DNA from: Crateriforma conspicua
GTDB taxonomy: Bacteria; Planctomycetota; Planctomycetia; Pirellulales; Pirellulaceae
Reading direction: 5' to 3'
Assembly: GCF_007752935.1 (NCBI RefSeq)
Contig: NZ_CP036319.1
Coordinates: forward strand, 5,622,501 to 5,686,500
Length of the DNA: 64,000 bases
Shown piece by piece: positions 37,604 to 45,647 of the stretch. The notes beneath the pieces are model-generated. The model was not told the origin of the DNA and made no database searches. It was given only the letters and a program-made list of their open reading frames with translations. Each line of letters starts with the position of its first letter. Position 1 is the first letter of the stretch. The position numbers and the translations under genes were made by a program.

Positions 37604-38389
37604 TCAACTCTTCTTTTCCATACGCTCGCAATCACAAAACGCGACCCTCGACATTTGGCTTCTTTTTGTCACGGGGCGTTTGAAAAGGGGCCACCTGGGG
37701 GCGTCTCTGGTCCCCTTTGAACTTTTCTCGGCATTTTTCAGACGATAGCTTCGGCCGGCGATCTTCATGATCTCCGCCGATTGCATAAACCGATCCAGAA
37801 TTGCGCTGGCGCCGGGCACGTCGCCGATCAGTTTGCCCCAGTCCTCCAGTGGACGGTTCGTCGTCATCATCACGCTGCGAACCTCGTGACGACGCATGAT
37901 GATCTCGAATAGGTATTCACCGCTGCGTTTGGGCAACTGCTTTATTCCCATGTCGTCGATGATCAACAGGTCCGGTTTCAGGTACTTCGTCAACACCTTC
38001 TCTTCGCCTCCCATCGCCTCGTCGTGCAAGAAGTCTCGCACCACGTCGAAGATACTTTGGTAGAAGACGACGGCTCCGATGCGAATCACGGCGTGACCGA
38101 TCGCTTGGGCCACGTGGCTCTTGCCGGTACCGAGCGGGCCGCACATCAACACGTCCTTGGCACCGCTAAGGAAGTGACCGCTGGCCAGGTCGAATACCCG
38201 CGCTCGATCGACGCTACGGTTGAAAGAGAAGCCAAAGTCTTTCAGCTGACTTTCATCGCGAAAGTTCGCGCGGCGGGCGTCGCGATCGATCTTGCGATTC
38301 CCACGCACCAGCGCTTCATCAGTGAGCACCAGCTCCAGAGAATATTCAAATGCGTTAGCTGACTGCTTCGCACGAGGCAAAATCGACAA
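37604..38389 (-). CDS. istB: IstB-like ATPase of an IS21-family element, orphan
   Basis: A 261-residue AAA+ helper protein of IS21-type transposition. Walker A is CGPLGTGKSH, Walker B is DLLIIDDMGIKQLP, and the family blocks IFDVVRDFLHDEA, SGEYLFEIIMRR, TTNRPLEDWGKLIGDVP and ILDRFMQ are all present. The usual N-terminal 20-30 residues before FEYSLELVLTDE seem to be missing: the start is a TTG beside a run of C residues (G on the coding strand). The IstA transposase that should precede it is absent, so the element cannot move by itself. IS21-like GGTCCCCTTT words occur at about 37709 and 38817. Confidence 0.9.
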   Translation of the reverse strand: MSILPRAKQSANAFEYSLELVLTDEALVRGNRKIDRDARRANFRDESQLKDFGFSFNRSVDRARVFDLASGHFLSGAKDVLMCGPLGTGKSHVAQAIGHAVIRIGAVVFYQSIFDVVRDFLHDEAMGGEEKVLTKYLKPDLLIIDDMGIKQLPKRSGEYLFEIIMRRHEVRSVMMTTNRPLEDWGKLIGDVPGASAILDRFMQSAEIMKIAGRSYRLKNAEKSSKGTRDAPRWPLFKRPVTKRSQMSRVAFCDCERMEKKS

Positions 38390-38720
38390 CGCCCCCCCCC
38401 TAACAAGGCGGAGGACTTTCAGGCGTCCATTGCTTGTCCCTTTTCAGCTCCCACTGACAGCCCGCGCAAACGAGAGCACCTCAGAGCACCTCGGGCCTAC
38501 CAAAGAAGATTGTGGATTCATACCGATGCGTTCTCACCAGACGCGTTCACCATCTGGCGTCCAAGCGACAGAAGCAGGTCACGCTGTGAACGATCCATCT
38601 GCGACCAGAGCTCGGTCAATTCAGACGGCAATGTCACCACAGATGACACCACGTCATCCGCGCAAGTGCCAAATCGCCCTTCACCAGCACGATTCTCGAG
38701 CCCTTGCGGGGGTACTGCCC

Positions 38721-38766
38721 AAGCCGGAAAACACGTGAATCCCCGTGTTTTCCGGCTTTTCTTTTT
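38721..38766 (+). terminator. Strong hairpin with T-rich tail in the mobile region
   Basis: Perfect 15-bp inverted repeat (38721-38735 and 38744-38758, core AAGCCGGAAAACACG) with an 8-base loop, followed on the + strand by TTCTTTTTT. By form it is a rho-independent terminator, yet no + gene lies before it; on the minus strand it lies downstream of the recombinase remnant. It may be the end structure of the integrated element. The surrounding 38390-38854 holds no intact gene; a minus frame 38518-38901 shows a protein-like end (TLPSELTELWSQMDRSQRD) of unknown origin. Confidence 0.6.
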
Positions 38767-38854
38767 TCCGGCAAGTCTCTGTACGACTCCGTACGTCCCC
38801 AAATGGTCCACTTTTTGGTCCCCTTTTTGATCGAGGGGGTCGAACATGTGGCTG

Positions 38855-39097
38855 TCATGACGTCTTGCCTCCAGCGCCCGTGCGGGGCCCCTCGTATTCA
38901 CGGCGACGAAGGATCACGTAGTGGTCCATCGCCACCTGCACTTGGTTGCCCAGCCATTTGCAAACCATGTTGATCGGGTACGCGTCGGCCAAGTCGGTCA
39001 GTGCCGTCGCTCGCAGATTTTGGAATATCCGCGGCCAAGGCGTGAGCCCCGCCTGCTCAACGTACCGAACAAATTGCGATCGTAGATGCGGAGCGAT
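38855..39097 (-). pseudogene. Tyrosine recombinase (integrase), C-terminal remnant
   Basis: Conceptual minus-strand translation gives 80 residues of an integrase end: EQAGLTPWPRIFQNLRAT, LADAYPINMVCKWLGN, QVAMDHYVILRR. This contains the Arg of the second catalytic box and the nucleophile Tyr in the DHY context typical of planctomycete integrases. The upstream part is cut at 39098, where TTAAGGGGACGG sequence begins and an in-frame TAA appears. Only the last quarter of the enzyme is left, so it is inactive. Confidence 0.85.
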
Positions 39098-39325
39098 TTA
39101 AGGGGACGGAGGTCTTTTTTGGTAGCCGAGTGGACGGCGATGGTGTGGACGACGCATCTTTGGATGAAGCGGTGGCGAATGGTTCGAAGGGGGAGTCGCC
39201 GTGTTTCTGCGGCTGAACCCGAACAAGACGGCGGCTTCAGCTGGTGAGGGCAAGGCGACGGTGACTGAACTCTGGCGAGTCCAGCTACGCCGAAGGGCCG
39301 ACAGAGGGTTCTAAGGGGACGGCGG
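39098..39325. repeat. Candidate small element bounded by TAAGGGGACGG
   Basis: The 11-base word TAAGGGGACGG occurs at 39099-39109 and again, directly repeated, at 39312-39322. The first copy is exactly at the point where the integrase remnant ends. The 200 bases between hold no gene. This could be a nonautonomous insertion that truncated the integrase, or flanks of a vanished transposase. The stretch on to 39439 is noncoding. Confidence 0.45.
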
Positions 39326-39439
39326 GATAGTGATGGGTTCGGACGGATGAAATTGACTGGTTTTGAGCGAACCGGCGGATAAAGTGGGGCGTAGACTGCA
39401 CGACGGATCAGCACGCCCCCAAACGCGGCTTTTCACACG

Positions 39440-40144
39440 ATGCATGATCACGCTCATCAATTCACCCTGGGCCTGGCGTTCGGCTTGGGAGCTCTGCATG
39501 CGCTCGAACCCGGACACGGAAAGACCGCGATGCTGGTTTATTTGTCTGGCGAGCGGCGAAGTTGGCTGCATCCCCTGGTCATGGGCCTATCCAGTGCCGC
39601 GGCGCACAGTCTGTCGATGATGGGGATCGCCGCAGCGGTGCACCTTTCCCATCACCTGGTCACCGGAGACCATCATCACGACGATGTGGCGGTCACCTCG
39701 GCGATGCAGTGGATCAGTGCCGGCCTTGTTTTGTGTGTCGGCCTTTGGATGCTGGCGGTCGCTTTTCGCGGCAAGCCTTCGAAGTGCGGCTGTGGCGGCC
39801 ATCATGACGAAGCTTGCGACACCAAGAAAGGTTTTGGGTCTCGCACCAGTTATTCGATGAGCGCACTTTTGGGTGTCGCATTTGGCCTGCTTCCCTGTCC
39901 GTCCGCGATGGCCGCTTATTTCACCAGCATGTCGACCGGGACACCGGTGGCGGCATACGCCGTCATTGGGCTGTTCGCCGCCGGCATTGCCTGTTCGATC
40001 ACCTTTTTTGGCATCATCGTGCAGGTGTTTGGAACTCGATTGTTTTCGGCCGAATCAAATTTGTCGCGACTGCCCTGGTCTTACATTCGGGCCGGGCTGA
40101 TCCTGTGCATCGGCGTCTTTTACACCGCGCGACTGGTCGTCTGA
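39440..40144 (+). CDS. NicO-family nickel/cobalt transporter (HupE/UreJ-RcnA-like)
   Basis: A 234-residue membrane protein with six predicted helices. The first helix has GLGALHALEPGHGKTA (His20, His26), the family signature for metal passage, and a histidine-rich cytoplasmic or periplasmic loop (HHLVTGDHHHDD) follows; a second Cys/His patch is KCGCGGHHDEAC. The later helix has GLLPCPSAMAAY, the counterpart of the RcnA G-L-x-P-C-P motif. Members import or export Ni(II)/Co(II); the His-rich loop and RcnA-like signature favour efflux. It lies at the edge of the metal cluster but is separated from it by a pseudogene. Confidence 0.88.
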   Translation: MHDHAHQFTLGLAFGLGALHALEPGHGKTAMLVYLSGERRSWLHPLVMGLSSAAAHSLSMMGIAAAVHLSHHLVTGDHHHDDVAVTSAMQWISAGLVLCVGLWMLAVAFRGKPSKCGCGGHHDEACDTKKGFGSRTSYSMSALLGVAFGLLPCPSAMAAYFTSMSTGTPVAAYAVIGLFAAGIACSITFFGIIVQVFGTRLFSAESNLSRLPWSYIRAGLILCIGVFYTARLVV

Positions 40145-40203
40145 TTCGGCCGTTCGGCAGGTGCCGCCTTATCATTCGCACAGCCGCGACCAGATGTAAC
40201 CAA

Positions 40204-40271
40204 ATCACGGGCCACCCACGATCACGGGCCACCCACGATCACGGGCCACCCACGATCACGGGCCACCCACG
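40204..40271. repeat. 17-bp minisatellite, four perfect copies
   Basis: Four identical, contiguous copies of ATCACGGGCCACCCACG (40204-40220, 40221-40237, 40238-40254, 40255-40271). The repeat begins inside the last codons and stop of the neighbouring pseudogene read on the minus strand. The unit length is not a multiple of three, so it is not a coding repeat. Confidence 0.95.
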
Positions 40272-41403
40272 GCGACGACGCGGGTCGGTGCGCCGCCAGA
40301 GACCAACTTGGCCAAGACGTCAGAATCCGTCAGCGACATCACCCACAAGCTGCCGTCACGATTGACATCCTGATCGATGATCTTCAGCCTGTCATTCTCC
40401 GGTGCATCTTTCTGTTCGACAAAACAATGGCCAACGTCTGACCGTACCGCGTCTTGGTGGCCACTGGGGTTGTCATTGCTTCGCCATCGGACAACGGAAA
40501 AACCAGGCGGTCGACGGTGGGCTTCGCAGCGTTTGCTTCGATGACACGAAATTTGGTGTCATGCCTTTGCCGGCGGCGAACAAAACATGGCGTCCGATCG
40601 CTTCGACTGCCCCCGTTCGCAGCGGCTGATCGTCGGCATCCGTCCCTAGAGAAAGGTGGTGAACGCTGACGTTGTCGGCGTCGTCGACTTCCGGGTCCAC
40701 CGATACCCAGCAGACTCCGTCGGCGGGAGCGAAAAAGGCTTTGCCGGAATTGACCGCGGCACCGTGCAGCATTCCGGACGGAGACTGGAACGAATACCCA
40801 CGTCCCTGGTTTTCCCCCAAACCGACCACGTCCACTCGTCCCGCATCGACCCCGGCGGGGGCGATCCAGGCCGCACAGGCGACACGATTCGGAACAGCAG
40901 CCAGCGTAATGTGCCCGCTACCGCCGGAGTGAAGCGACGTGGCATCACTGGGATTGGCGGCACATCGGATTTGACCGGCGGTCGCTACAGTGAATCCATC
41001 GACGTTGGTAACGATCGGCGACGACCACGATTTGACCGACGGACGATCGACGCTCCATTGGGGTTCACCGGTTTCCTTGAAATGGAAACCAGGGAAGACG
41101 GACCGTCATGCTCAATCAATCGATACAACGAATGATCATCGGCGGCGGGCGACGAACCGATGTCGTGGTTGTTGCCAAATTGCCCAAACACATCGGCTTC
41201 ATTGCGATGCCAGCGCGGTTGGCCTGACCAGTCCAGCCCCAGGAAATCCTCCGACTCAAAGAACGCGTACACTCCACTTGCATCAACGACCGGTGTCGCT
41301 GCGGCACGCGAATACATGTAGGTCGACAGATGAGCCGCCGATGCCGGATGCGGATACATCCAAAGGGCTTCGCCGCAGCGACAGACCGATCGCACAAGTA
41401 TTC
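40255..41403 (-). pseudogene. PQQ-like/BamB-type beta-propeller protein, truncated and frameshifted
   Basis: Minus-strand translation shows one protein spread over three frames: HLSTYMYSRAAATPVVDAS, FGNNHDIGSSPAADD and DGPSSLVSIS up to about 41075; then, after a frame change, KETGEPQWSVDRPSVKSWSS, VTNVDGFTVATAGQIRCA, GHITLAAVPNRVA and VSVDPEVDDADNVSVHHLSL; then from about 40575 KFRVIEANAAKPTVDRLVF and DGEAMTTPVATKTRYGQTL; then from about 40420 VEQKDAPEND, VNRDGSLWVMSLTDSDVLAK up to a stop in the minisatellite. The N-terminal part, with any signal peptide, is missing. Intact relatives are secreted beta-propellers with blade repeats of this type. Confidence 0.85.
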
Positions 41404-41416
41404 GGACTGGAGTCCG

Positions 41417-42388
41417 CTAGTGCGAATGACCATCCGCGTGACTGGGATCATGTTCGCCGTGGTCGTGCGTATCTGCCCTCGATTCATGGCCGTGGGAGTG
41501 GCCATGATCATGGGAATGACCTGGCAGATTTTCGATGGCAAACGCCACCACGATTCCCAACAGAAACACCAGAGTCAGCTTGCCGCGATCATGATCATGG
41601 AACGCGACCTCCGGCAGCAAATCGGCCAGGGCGATACCGATGAAGAATCCGGCGCTCACGGCCAATCCCCACCCCAATAGATCTGAATGGTCCACCAACC
41701 CGCTGACGCCAAAATAGAACGCGATCGCTCCGACAGGACACGCCAGGGAAAACACGGAATTGGCGGCCCATTGTGCGGCGACCGACCATCGCTGGCGATT
41801 CATTACCGAAGTGATCGCGAACGCGTCCAACGGCTTGTGCAGGGCAACAGCCAGAAACGTCCCCAGTCCCGCCAACCCCAGCCACGCACCGTGGTCGGCT
41901 TCGGCAATGACACTGGCCGAAAGCGCGATGCCGTCGACCAACGTGTGAAGCAACAGCCCGAAGAACAATCCGACCCAACTAATACCTTTCACGCCGTGGT
42001 GATGGTGATGGTCGCAAACCGGCGCGTGACCACGTCCCGAATCGCCGTGTGAACGGTCGGATCCGTCGCCATCACACGACGCCCCTTCCCCCGAATCATC
42101 CACCACGGGCACGGCATGGTCGTGCGTGTGAAACAGCCGGATCAACAGGAACATCGCCGTCAGCCCCAACAGTGCGCCCGTACCGGCCCGACTGGGCGAT
42201 CCCAGAATCTCAGTGGCGTGTGGCAGCAAATGCAGCAAAGCGATGCCCAACATTAATCCTCCCACGCCACTCATCAGCAACTGGGTTCGGAGGTGCGTCA
42301 TCCGGATCAGCGACGTCAGACGCCCACCGGCCAAGGAGACAAAGGCGATCAGACAGCAATAGACGGCAAGCAGTGCAAACGTATTCAT
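41417..42388 (-). CDS. ZIP-family divalent metal (zinc) transporter
   Basis: A 323-residue protein with eight predicted membrane helices, a His/Asp-rich loop between helices 3 and 4 (VCDHHHHHGV and acidic residues before it), and the ZIP metal-path motifs HTLVDGIALSA in helix 4 and HKPLDAFAI in helix 5. The C-terminus is a His-rich tail (HSHDHGHSHGHES). ZIP proteins move Zn(II) or other divalent cations into the cytoplasm. It is divergent from an SmtB-like sensor, with a 190-base shared regulatory region, so it is probably under zinc control. Confidence 0.92.
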   Translation of the reverse strand: MNTFALLAVYCCLIAFVSLAGGRLTSLIRMTHLRTQLLMSGVGGLMLGIALLHLLPHATEILGSPSRAGTGALLGLTAMFLLIRLFHTHDHAVPVVDDSGEGASCDGDGSDRSHGDSGRGHAPVCDHHHHHGVKGISWVGLFFGLLLHTLVDGIALSASVIAEADHGAWLGLAGLGTFLAVALHKPLDAFAITSVMNRQRWSVAAQWAANSVFSLACPVGAIAFYFGVSGLVDHSDLLGWGLAVSAGFFIGIALADLLPEVAFHDHDRGKLTLVFLLGIVVAFAIENLPGHSHDHGHSHGHESRADTHDHGEHDPSHADGHSH

Positions 42389-42552
42389 CCCGGCAAAATA
42401 CCCAGATGCAATCGGATTTCATATGCCGTCATGGGCTGCCGAATCCGGTTTTTGTCGCAGGCCGAGCCTATCCGCCGGCTGCAAGTCCACCAGAGAAAAC
42501 GCAAGCGACGGACAAGATGATTGCTTGACCCGAGCGGCAAACGATCCTACAC

Positions 42553-42572
42553 TTGCACAGTCATGCAACTGT
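42553..42572. promoter_or_regulatory. Candidate operator of the SmtB-like regulator
   Basis: Two overlapping inverted repeats just upstream of the regulator start: TTGCA-n6-TGCAA (42553-42568) and ACAGT-n6-ACTGT (42557-42572). They lie 7 bases before the ATG and in the 190-base divergent region shared with the ZIP gene. SmtB/ArsR proteins bind imperfect dyads in such places, but the sequence does not match a consensus I can name. Confidence 0.4.
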
Positions 42573-42578
42573 AAGCTT

Positions 42579-42959
42579 ATGCAAAAAACGCCGACCAATC
42601 ACCGATCAGCCGCGACCGAAGACGATTCGCCCAGCTGCTGCAGCGACGACCATCAGCATCCGCTGACGGGTTTTGATGACGTCGCCTGCGAACGCGCCGC
42701 GGCAATCTTTCGTGCGCTCGGCGACCCACAACGCCTGCGTTTGCTGATCATGTTGGAGGCTAGGTCTTGCTGTGTTTCGGAATTGGCCGAAGCATTGGGA
42801 GAACCGCTTCCGGCGATTTCGCAAAGACTGCGCGTCCTGAAAAGCGAGCGGATCGTTCGATCGCGTCGCGAAGGCAAGCATGTGTTTTACAGTCTGGCCG
42901 ACGGTCACATTTCGCGTTTGGTGACCAACGGCGTGATGCATGCAATGGAAGACGCTTGA
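42579..42959 (+). CDS. SmtB/ArsR-family metal-sensing repressor
   Basis: A 126-residue winged-helix regulator. The HTH region is LAEALGEPLPAISQRLRVLK and the wing is RSRREGKHVFY. Both classic SmtB metal sites can be read. The alpha-5 site is Asp108, His110, His121 and Glu124, in the exact D-x-H-x10-H-x2-E spacing of SmtB. The alpha-3N site is Cys65 in the SCCVSEL context (matching SmtB Cys61), with N-terminal Cys20/Cys21 and His25/His27. It should repress at low zinc and release DNA when zinc binds. The ATG at 42579 is chosen because upstream in-frame sequence is not protein-like. It leads a three-gene + operon. Confidence 0.92.
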   Translation: MQKTPTNHRSAATEDDSPSCCSDDHQHPLTGFDDVACERAAAIFRALGDPQRLRLLIMLEARSCCVSELAEALGEPLPAISQRLRVLKSERIVRSRREGKHVFYSLADGHISRLVTNGVMHAMEDA

Positions 42960-42989
42960 CCATTCCAAATTTTTCGCCAAGGAACTGAC

Positions 42990-43337
42990 ATGTCGCACGT
43001 TCACGAAAACCACGACCATCAACACGGGCCCGATTGTGAACACACGGGCATTCAGCACGGCGACCATGTCGACTATCTTCATGATGGTCACATGCATCAC
43101 GTTGAATCTGACGGAACGGTGGTCGAACATGCCGTAGAAGTCACCGAGACCAACCCCGACACTTGCACCCCGGCACACCAGTGCAGCGGGCATGACCCGA
43201 ACCACGTGCACGGTCCGGGCTGTGGCCACGAACCGATTCCGCATGGGGATCACATCGACTATTTGGTCGACGGTCATTTGCACCACCCCCATGGCGACCA
43301 CTGCGACGACCATGGTCCGGTAAACGTCGTCAGCTGA
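42990..43337 (+). CDS. Histidine-rich metal-binding protein with internal duplication
   Basis: A 115-residue cytoplasmic protein very rich in His, Asp and Gly. Residues 12-37 and 74-99 are an internal repeat (HGPxCxHxxIxHGDH then DYL, x, DGHxHH; 18 of 26 positions identical). No signal peptide. AAGGA six bases before the ATG is a good ribosome binding site. It follows the SmtB-like gene by 30 bases and precedes a Fur-family gene, so it is probably a zinc (or nickel) buffer or chaperone. It could also be a storage protein. Confidence 0.85.
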   Translation: MSHVHENHDHQHGPDCEHTGIQHGDHVDYLHDGHMHHVESDGTVVEHAVEVTETNPDTCTPAHQCSGHDPNHVHGPGCGHEPIPHGDHIDYLVDGHLHHPHGDHCDDHGPVNVVS

Positions 43338-43369
43338 AGCGACGCTTCCGAATCCCCACCCTTCTCTTT

Positions 43370-43807
43370 ATGAAACAAGCGATGACGACAACGGATTCCA
43401 TCCGGGATTCGATCCGAGCGGCCGGTCTGCGTGCGACCCCCGCGCGTTTGGCCACGCTACAGATGGTCCGCGATGCCGATTCGCCGCTATCGCACGCGGA
43501 GGTCGCCGAGCGTCTGGCCGAAAACGGGATCGACAAAGCCACCGCGTTTCGCAATCTGTGCGACATGACCGACGTGGGATTGCTGCGACGGACCGAGCTG
43601 GGGGACCACGTCTATCGCTTCGAAGAAGTGAGGTCGGGAGAAACGGTCGCCGACGCCCACCCCCACTTCGTTTGCACCGTCTGTGGCTCGGTCTGCTGTA
43701 TGGACAGCGTCAAGCTAACTGCGAGCAGCCGGCGCGCCAGCGAAGAGGTGGGCGAAGTGACCGAAATTCTGCTTCGCGGACGCTGCAAGAATTGCGCGTC
43801 GCAGTAA
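43370..43807 (+). CDS. Fur-family metalloregulator (Zur/PerR type)
   Basis: A 145-residue Fur-like protein: winged helix (RATPARLATLQMVRDADSPLSHAEVAERL with KATAFRNLCDM as recognition helix) and a dimerisation domain with the structural zinc site Cys102-x-x-Cys105 and Cys139-x-x-Cys142, plus the AHPHF histidines (97, 99). Position after an SmtB sensor and a His-rich protein favours a zinc regulator. The recognition helix has TAFRNL where most Fur proteins have TVYRTL. ATG 43370 or 43382 may be used. It converges on the prepilin-peptidase-like gene. Confidence 0.9.
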   Translation: MKQAMTTTDSIRDSIRAAGLRATPARLATLQMVRDADSPLSHAEVAERLAENGIDKATAFRNLCDMTDVGLLRRTELGDHVYRFEEVRSGETVADAHPHFVCTVCGSVCCMDSVKLTASSRRASEEVGEVTEILLRGRCKNCASQ

Positions 43808-43864
43808 CTTGTGACGCTCCGAAATTTGTGGCTCTCTAGCGATCCGACATCTCATGTCGGTGCA

Positions 43865-45379
43865 TCACCAGCATCGATCGATCATTTTCCAAAACGGATG
43901 ATGCAAAACTACCGCGGCAAGCAGGACCGCGGTCGCCCCATTGCGAAACATCCACCGCCGGCCGAAGGATCGAAGCGACAGGGCCCACACCATCAACCAA
44001 TAGATAACGGTGATTGTGACAACGGCCTGCCACCCCATCGCGATGCCGACCAGGACAAACGCCGTCACCAAGCCGCGCTTTCGCGAAACTTTGACGATCC
44101 TGTCGGCCAACAATGCCATCAACCATCCGACACTTCCGCCCAACAAACTAGACACCGCCCGGTCGGCAACTTCCGGAATCGTCAGTTGCAGTATCGAAGG
44201 CAGATGCCGTCCAAAGTCGATCGGGCGCAGCGTCGGCACCAGCACCGGCAACAACGCAAAGAACGCCCACAACGTGATGGCAAACCAGACCGGAGGCCGC
44301 AGACGGTCGCGTTCCATTAGCGCCACCGTCATCACCATGCACATCATGGCAACGTGGAAAAAAAAGATCCCGACCACCGGCCACTTGGTGTACAGGATGA
44401 TCCAAACGATTCCGGTGAATTGATAAAAGGGAAATCCGGGAACGTTGGCCGCACCGGTGATCAATTCACAGAAAAACAACAGCGACACGATCAGCATCGC
44501 CAAGACTTCGACAGCTAGATAACGCACGGGGATCGCCGCCTGGCAATGACGGCAACGTCCACCAAGATTCAGATAGCTGAAGATCGGCAGATTATCGATT
44601 CGTCGGATTGGCGTGTGACACTGGGGGCATGCCGACGACCGCAGCGCGATCGAGTCGCCACGCGGAAGACTTGCCGCCACGACGTTCAGAAAACTGCCCA
44701 GACAGGCCCCAAAACTGGCAAAGACCAGAAACACGGCAAGCTTTGCGGTACGAACCCGCAAGAGTTCCAGCACCGTCAGGTCTTCCAACGCGTAACTGGT
44801 CGGGCGCTCGGCAAACGATTCCATTACCGCCGATCCCGATGGGACGATGATCATGTAGATGGTCATCCCGATACAAGCCAACACGATGGCAATCCGTCGA
44901 TAGGACCAAGCGGATGTCCGCCCCCCGTCCTCGCTCGATTTTTCACTCATCTGATTGATCCCGATCGATTCGCCCGAGTCCTGCCTTCCATTTCCATCGC
45001 GACCTCGTCGCGAAAGCATGGCCAGCAGATCCCGCGCGGCCAAAACCCCAAGGGACACCAATGTCGAACCAGGCGACATGAACCAAATCGGGCCCCACCA
45101 AGGGACATCCTCGGTCGAAAAACGCAGCGACGCAGCCACCGCCAACGTCACCAGGCCCAGCATCCGCAGCAACCCGCATGGACCTAGATCAATACAGGTG
45201 GCCAGAACCGCCAGATTAGCCACCACCAACCATAAGGCAACCGGCCCCTGCATCGCAGACGGCGACCAACACGCAACCGTTGCCACCGCGGTGACCGACA
45301 ACAACACCCGGATGTATTCGCCGACCAACGTGGTGCGAAATGGATCCGAACCGGTGCACTCAGCCGTGTCGATACTCAT
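43865..45379 (-). CDS. Prepilin-peptidase-like (A24) protein with N-terminal membrane extension
   Basis: A 504-residue polytopic protein. The C-terminal 290 residues hold the zinc-binding N-terminal domain of prepilin peptidases: GSFLNVVAASLPRG, CPQCHTPIRRIDNLPIFSYL and GRCRHCQAAIPVRY (CxxC...CxxC). It is far longer than the usual 250-290 residues, with about 200 extra residues and several helices in front. The second half lacks the catalytic G-x-G-D motif; the corresponding place reads LLGGSVGWLM and only MERD is a possible first Asp. It could process DUF1559-type leaders or be an inactive relative. ATG 45379 is chosen; the frame is open to 45451. Confidence 0.8.
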   Translation of the reverse strand: MSIDTAECTGSDPFRTTLVGEYIRVLLSVTAVATVACWSPSAMQGPVALWLVVANLAVLATCIDLGPCGLLRMLGLVTLAVAASLRFSTEDVPWWGPIWFMSPGSTLVSLGVLAARDLLAMLSRRGRDGNGRQDSGESIGINQMSEKSSEDGGRTSAWSYRRIAIVLACIGMTIYMIIVPSGSAVMESFAERPTSYALEDLTVLELLRVRTAKLAVFLVFASFGACLGSFLNVVAASLPRGDSIALRSSACPQCHTPIRRIDNLPIFSYLNLGGRCRHCQAAIPVRYLAVEVLAMLIVSLLFFCELITGAANVPGFPFYQFTGIVWIILYTKWPVVGIFFFHVAMMCMVMTVALMERDRLRPPVWFAITLWAFFALLPVLVPTLRPIDFGRHLPSILQLTIPEVADRAVSSLLGGSVGWLMALLADRIVKVSRKRGLVTAFVLVGIAMGWQAVVTITVIYWLMVWALSLRSFGRRWMFRNGATAVLLAAVVLHHPFWKMIDRCW

Positions 45380-45647
45380 GCTTGGCAACAAAGCAAAGGC
45401 CACCCAAGATCGAAATTCACTGCCAGAGGCCGCAACCTCCAAAGACAGCACAGACTAAAGCAAACACCCTGCACATGCAATTCGTGTGCGATGCATGCGA
45501 GCCCTGGCTGAGCGTGCGGGGCGAAGGGGTTGCGGAACCGATTCCGACCAAGGGCGCATGCCGAATGTCTGAAGGCGTGCCGGCGGTTAGCTGGCGCATT
45601 ACACTTTGGCATCGTCCCATTTCGACATCGGCCCCCCAGGATCCGCC

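Noticed and set aside
38518-38901. Minus-strand frame of 127 codons after the integrase stub
   Set aside because: It overlaps the hairpin and the stub in another frame. Only its last 40 residues look like protein, so I did not call it as a gene.
40204-40271. Short CRISPR-like array
   Set aside because: The four 17-bp copies are directly abutted, with no spacers.
39814-40365. Plus-strand frame of 183 codons overlapping the NicO gene
   Set aside because: It is out of frame with the intact transporter, with no motif, so it is a shadow.
40990-41643. Plus-strand frame of 217 codons
   Set aside because: It is antisense to the beta-propeller pseudogene and the ZIP gene, and has an Arg/Pro/His-rich composition.
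44546-45187. Plus-strand frame of 213 codons
   Set aside because: It is antisense to the prepilin-peptidase-like gene and consists of Arg/Gln/His-rich low complexity.
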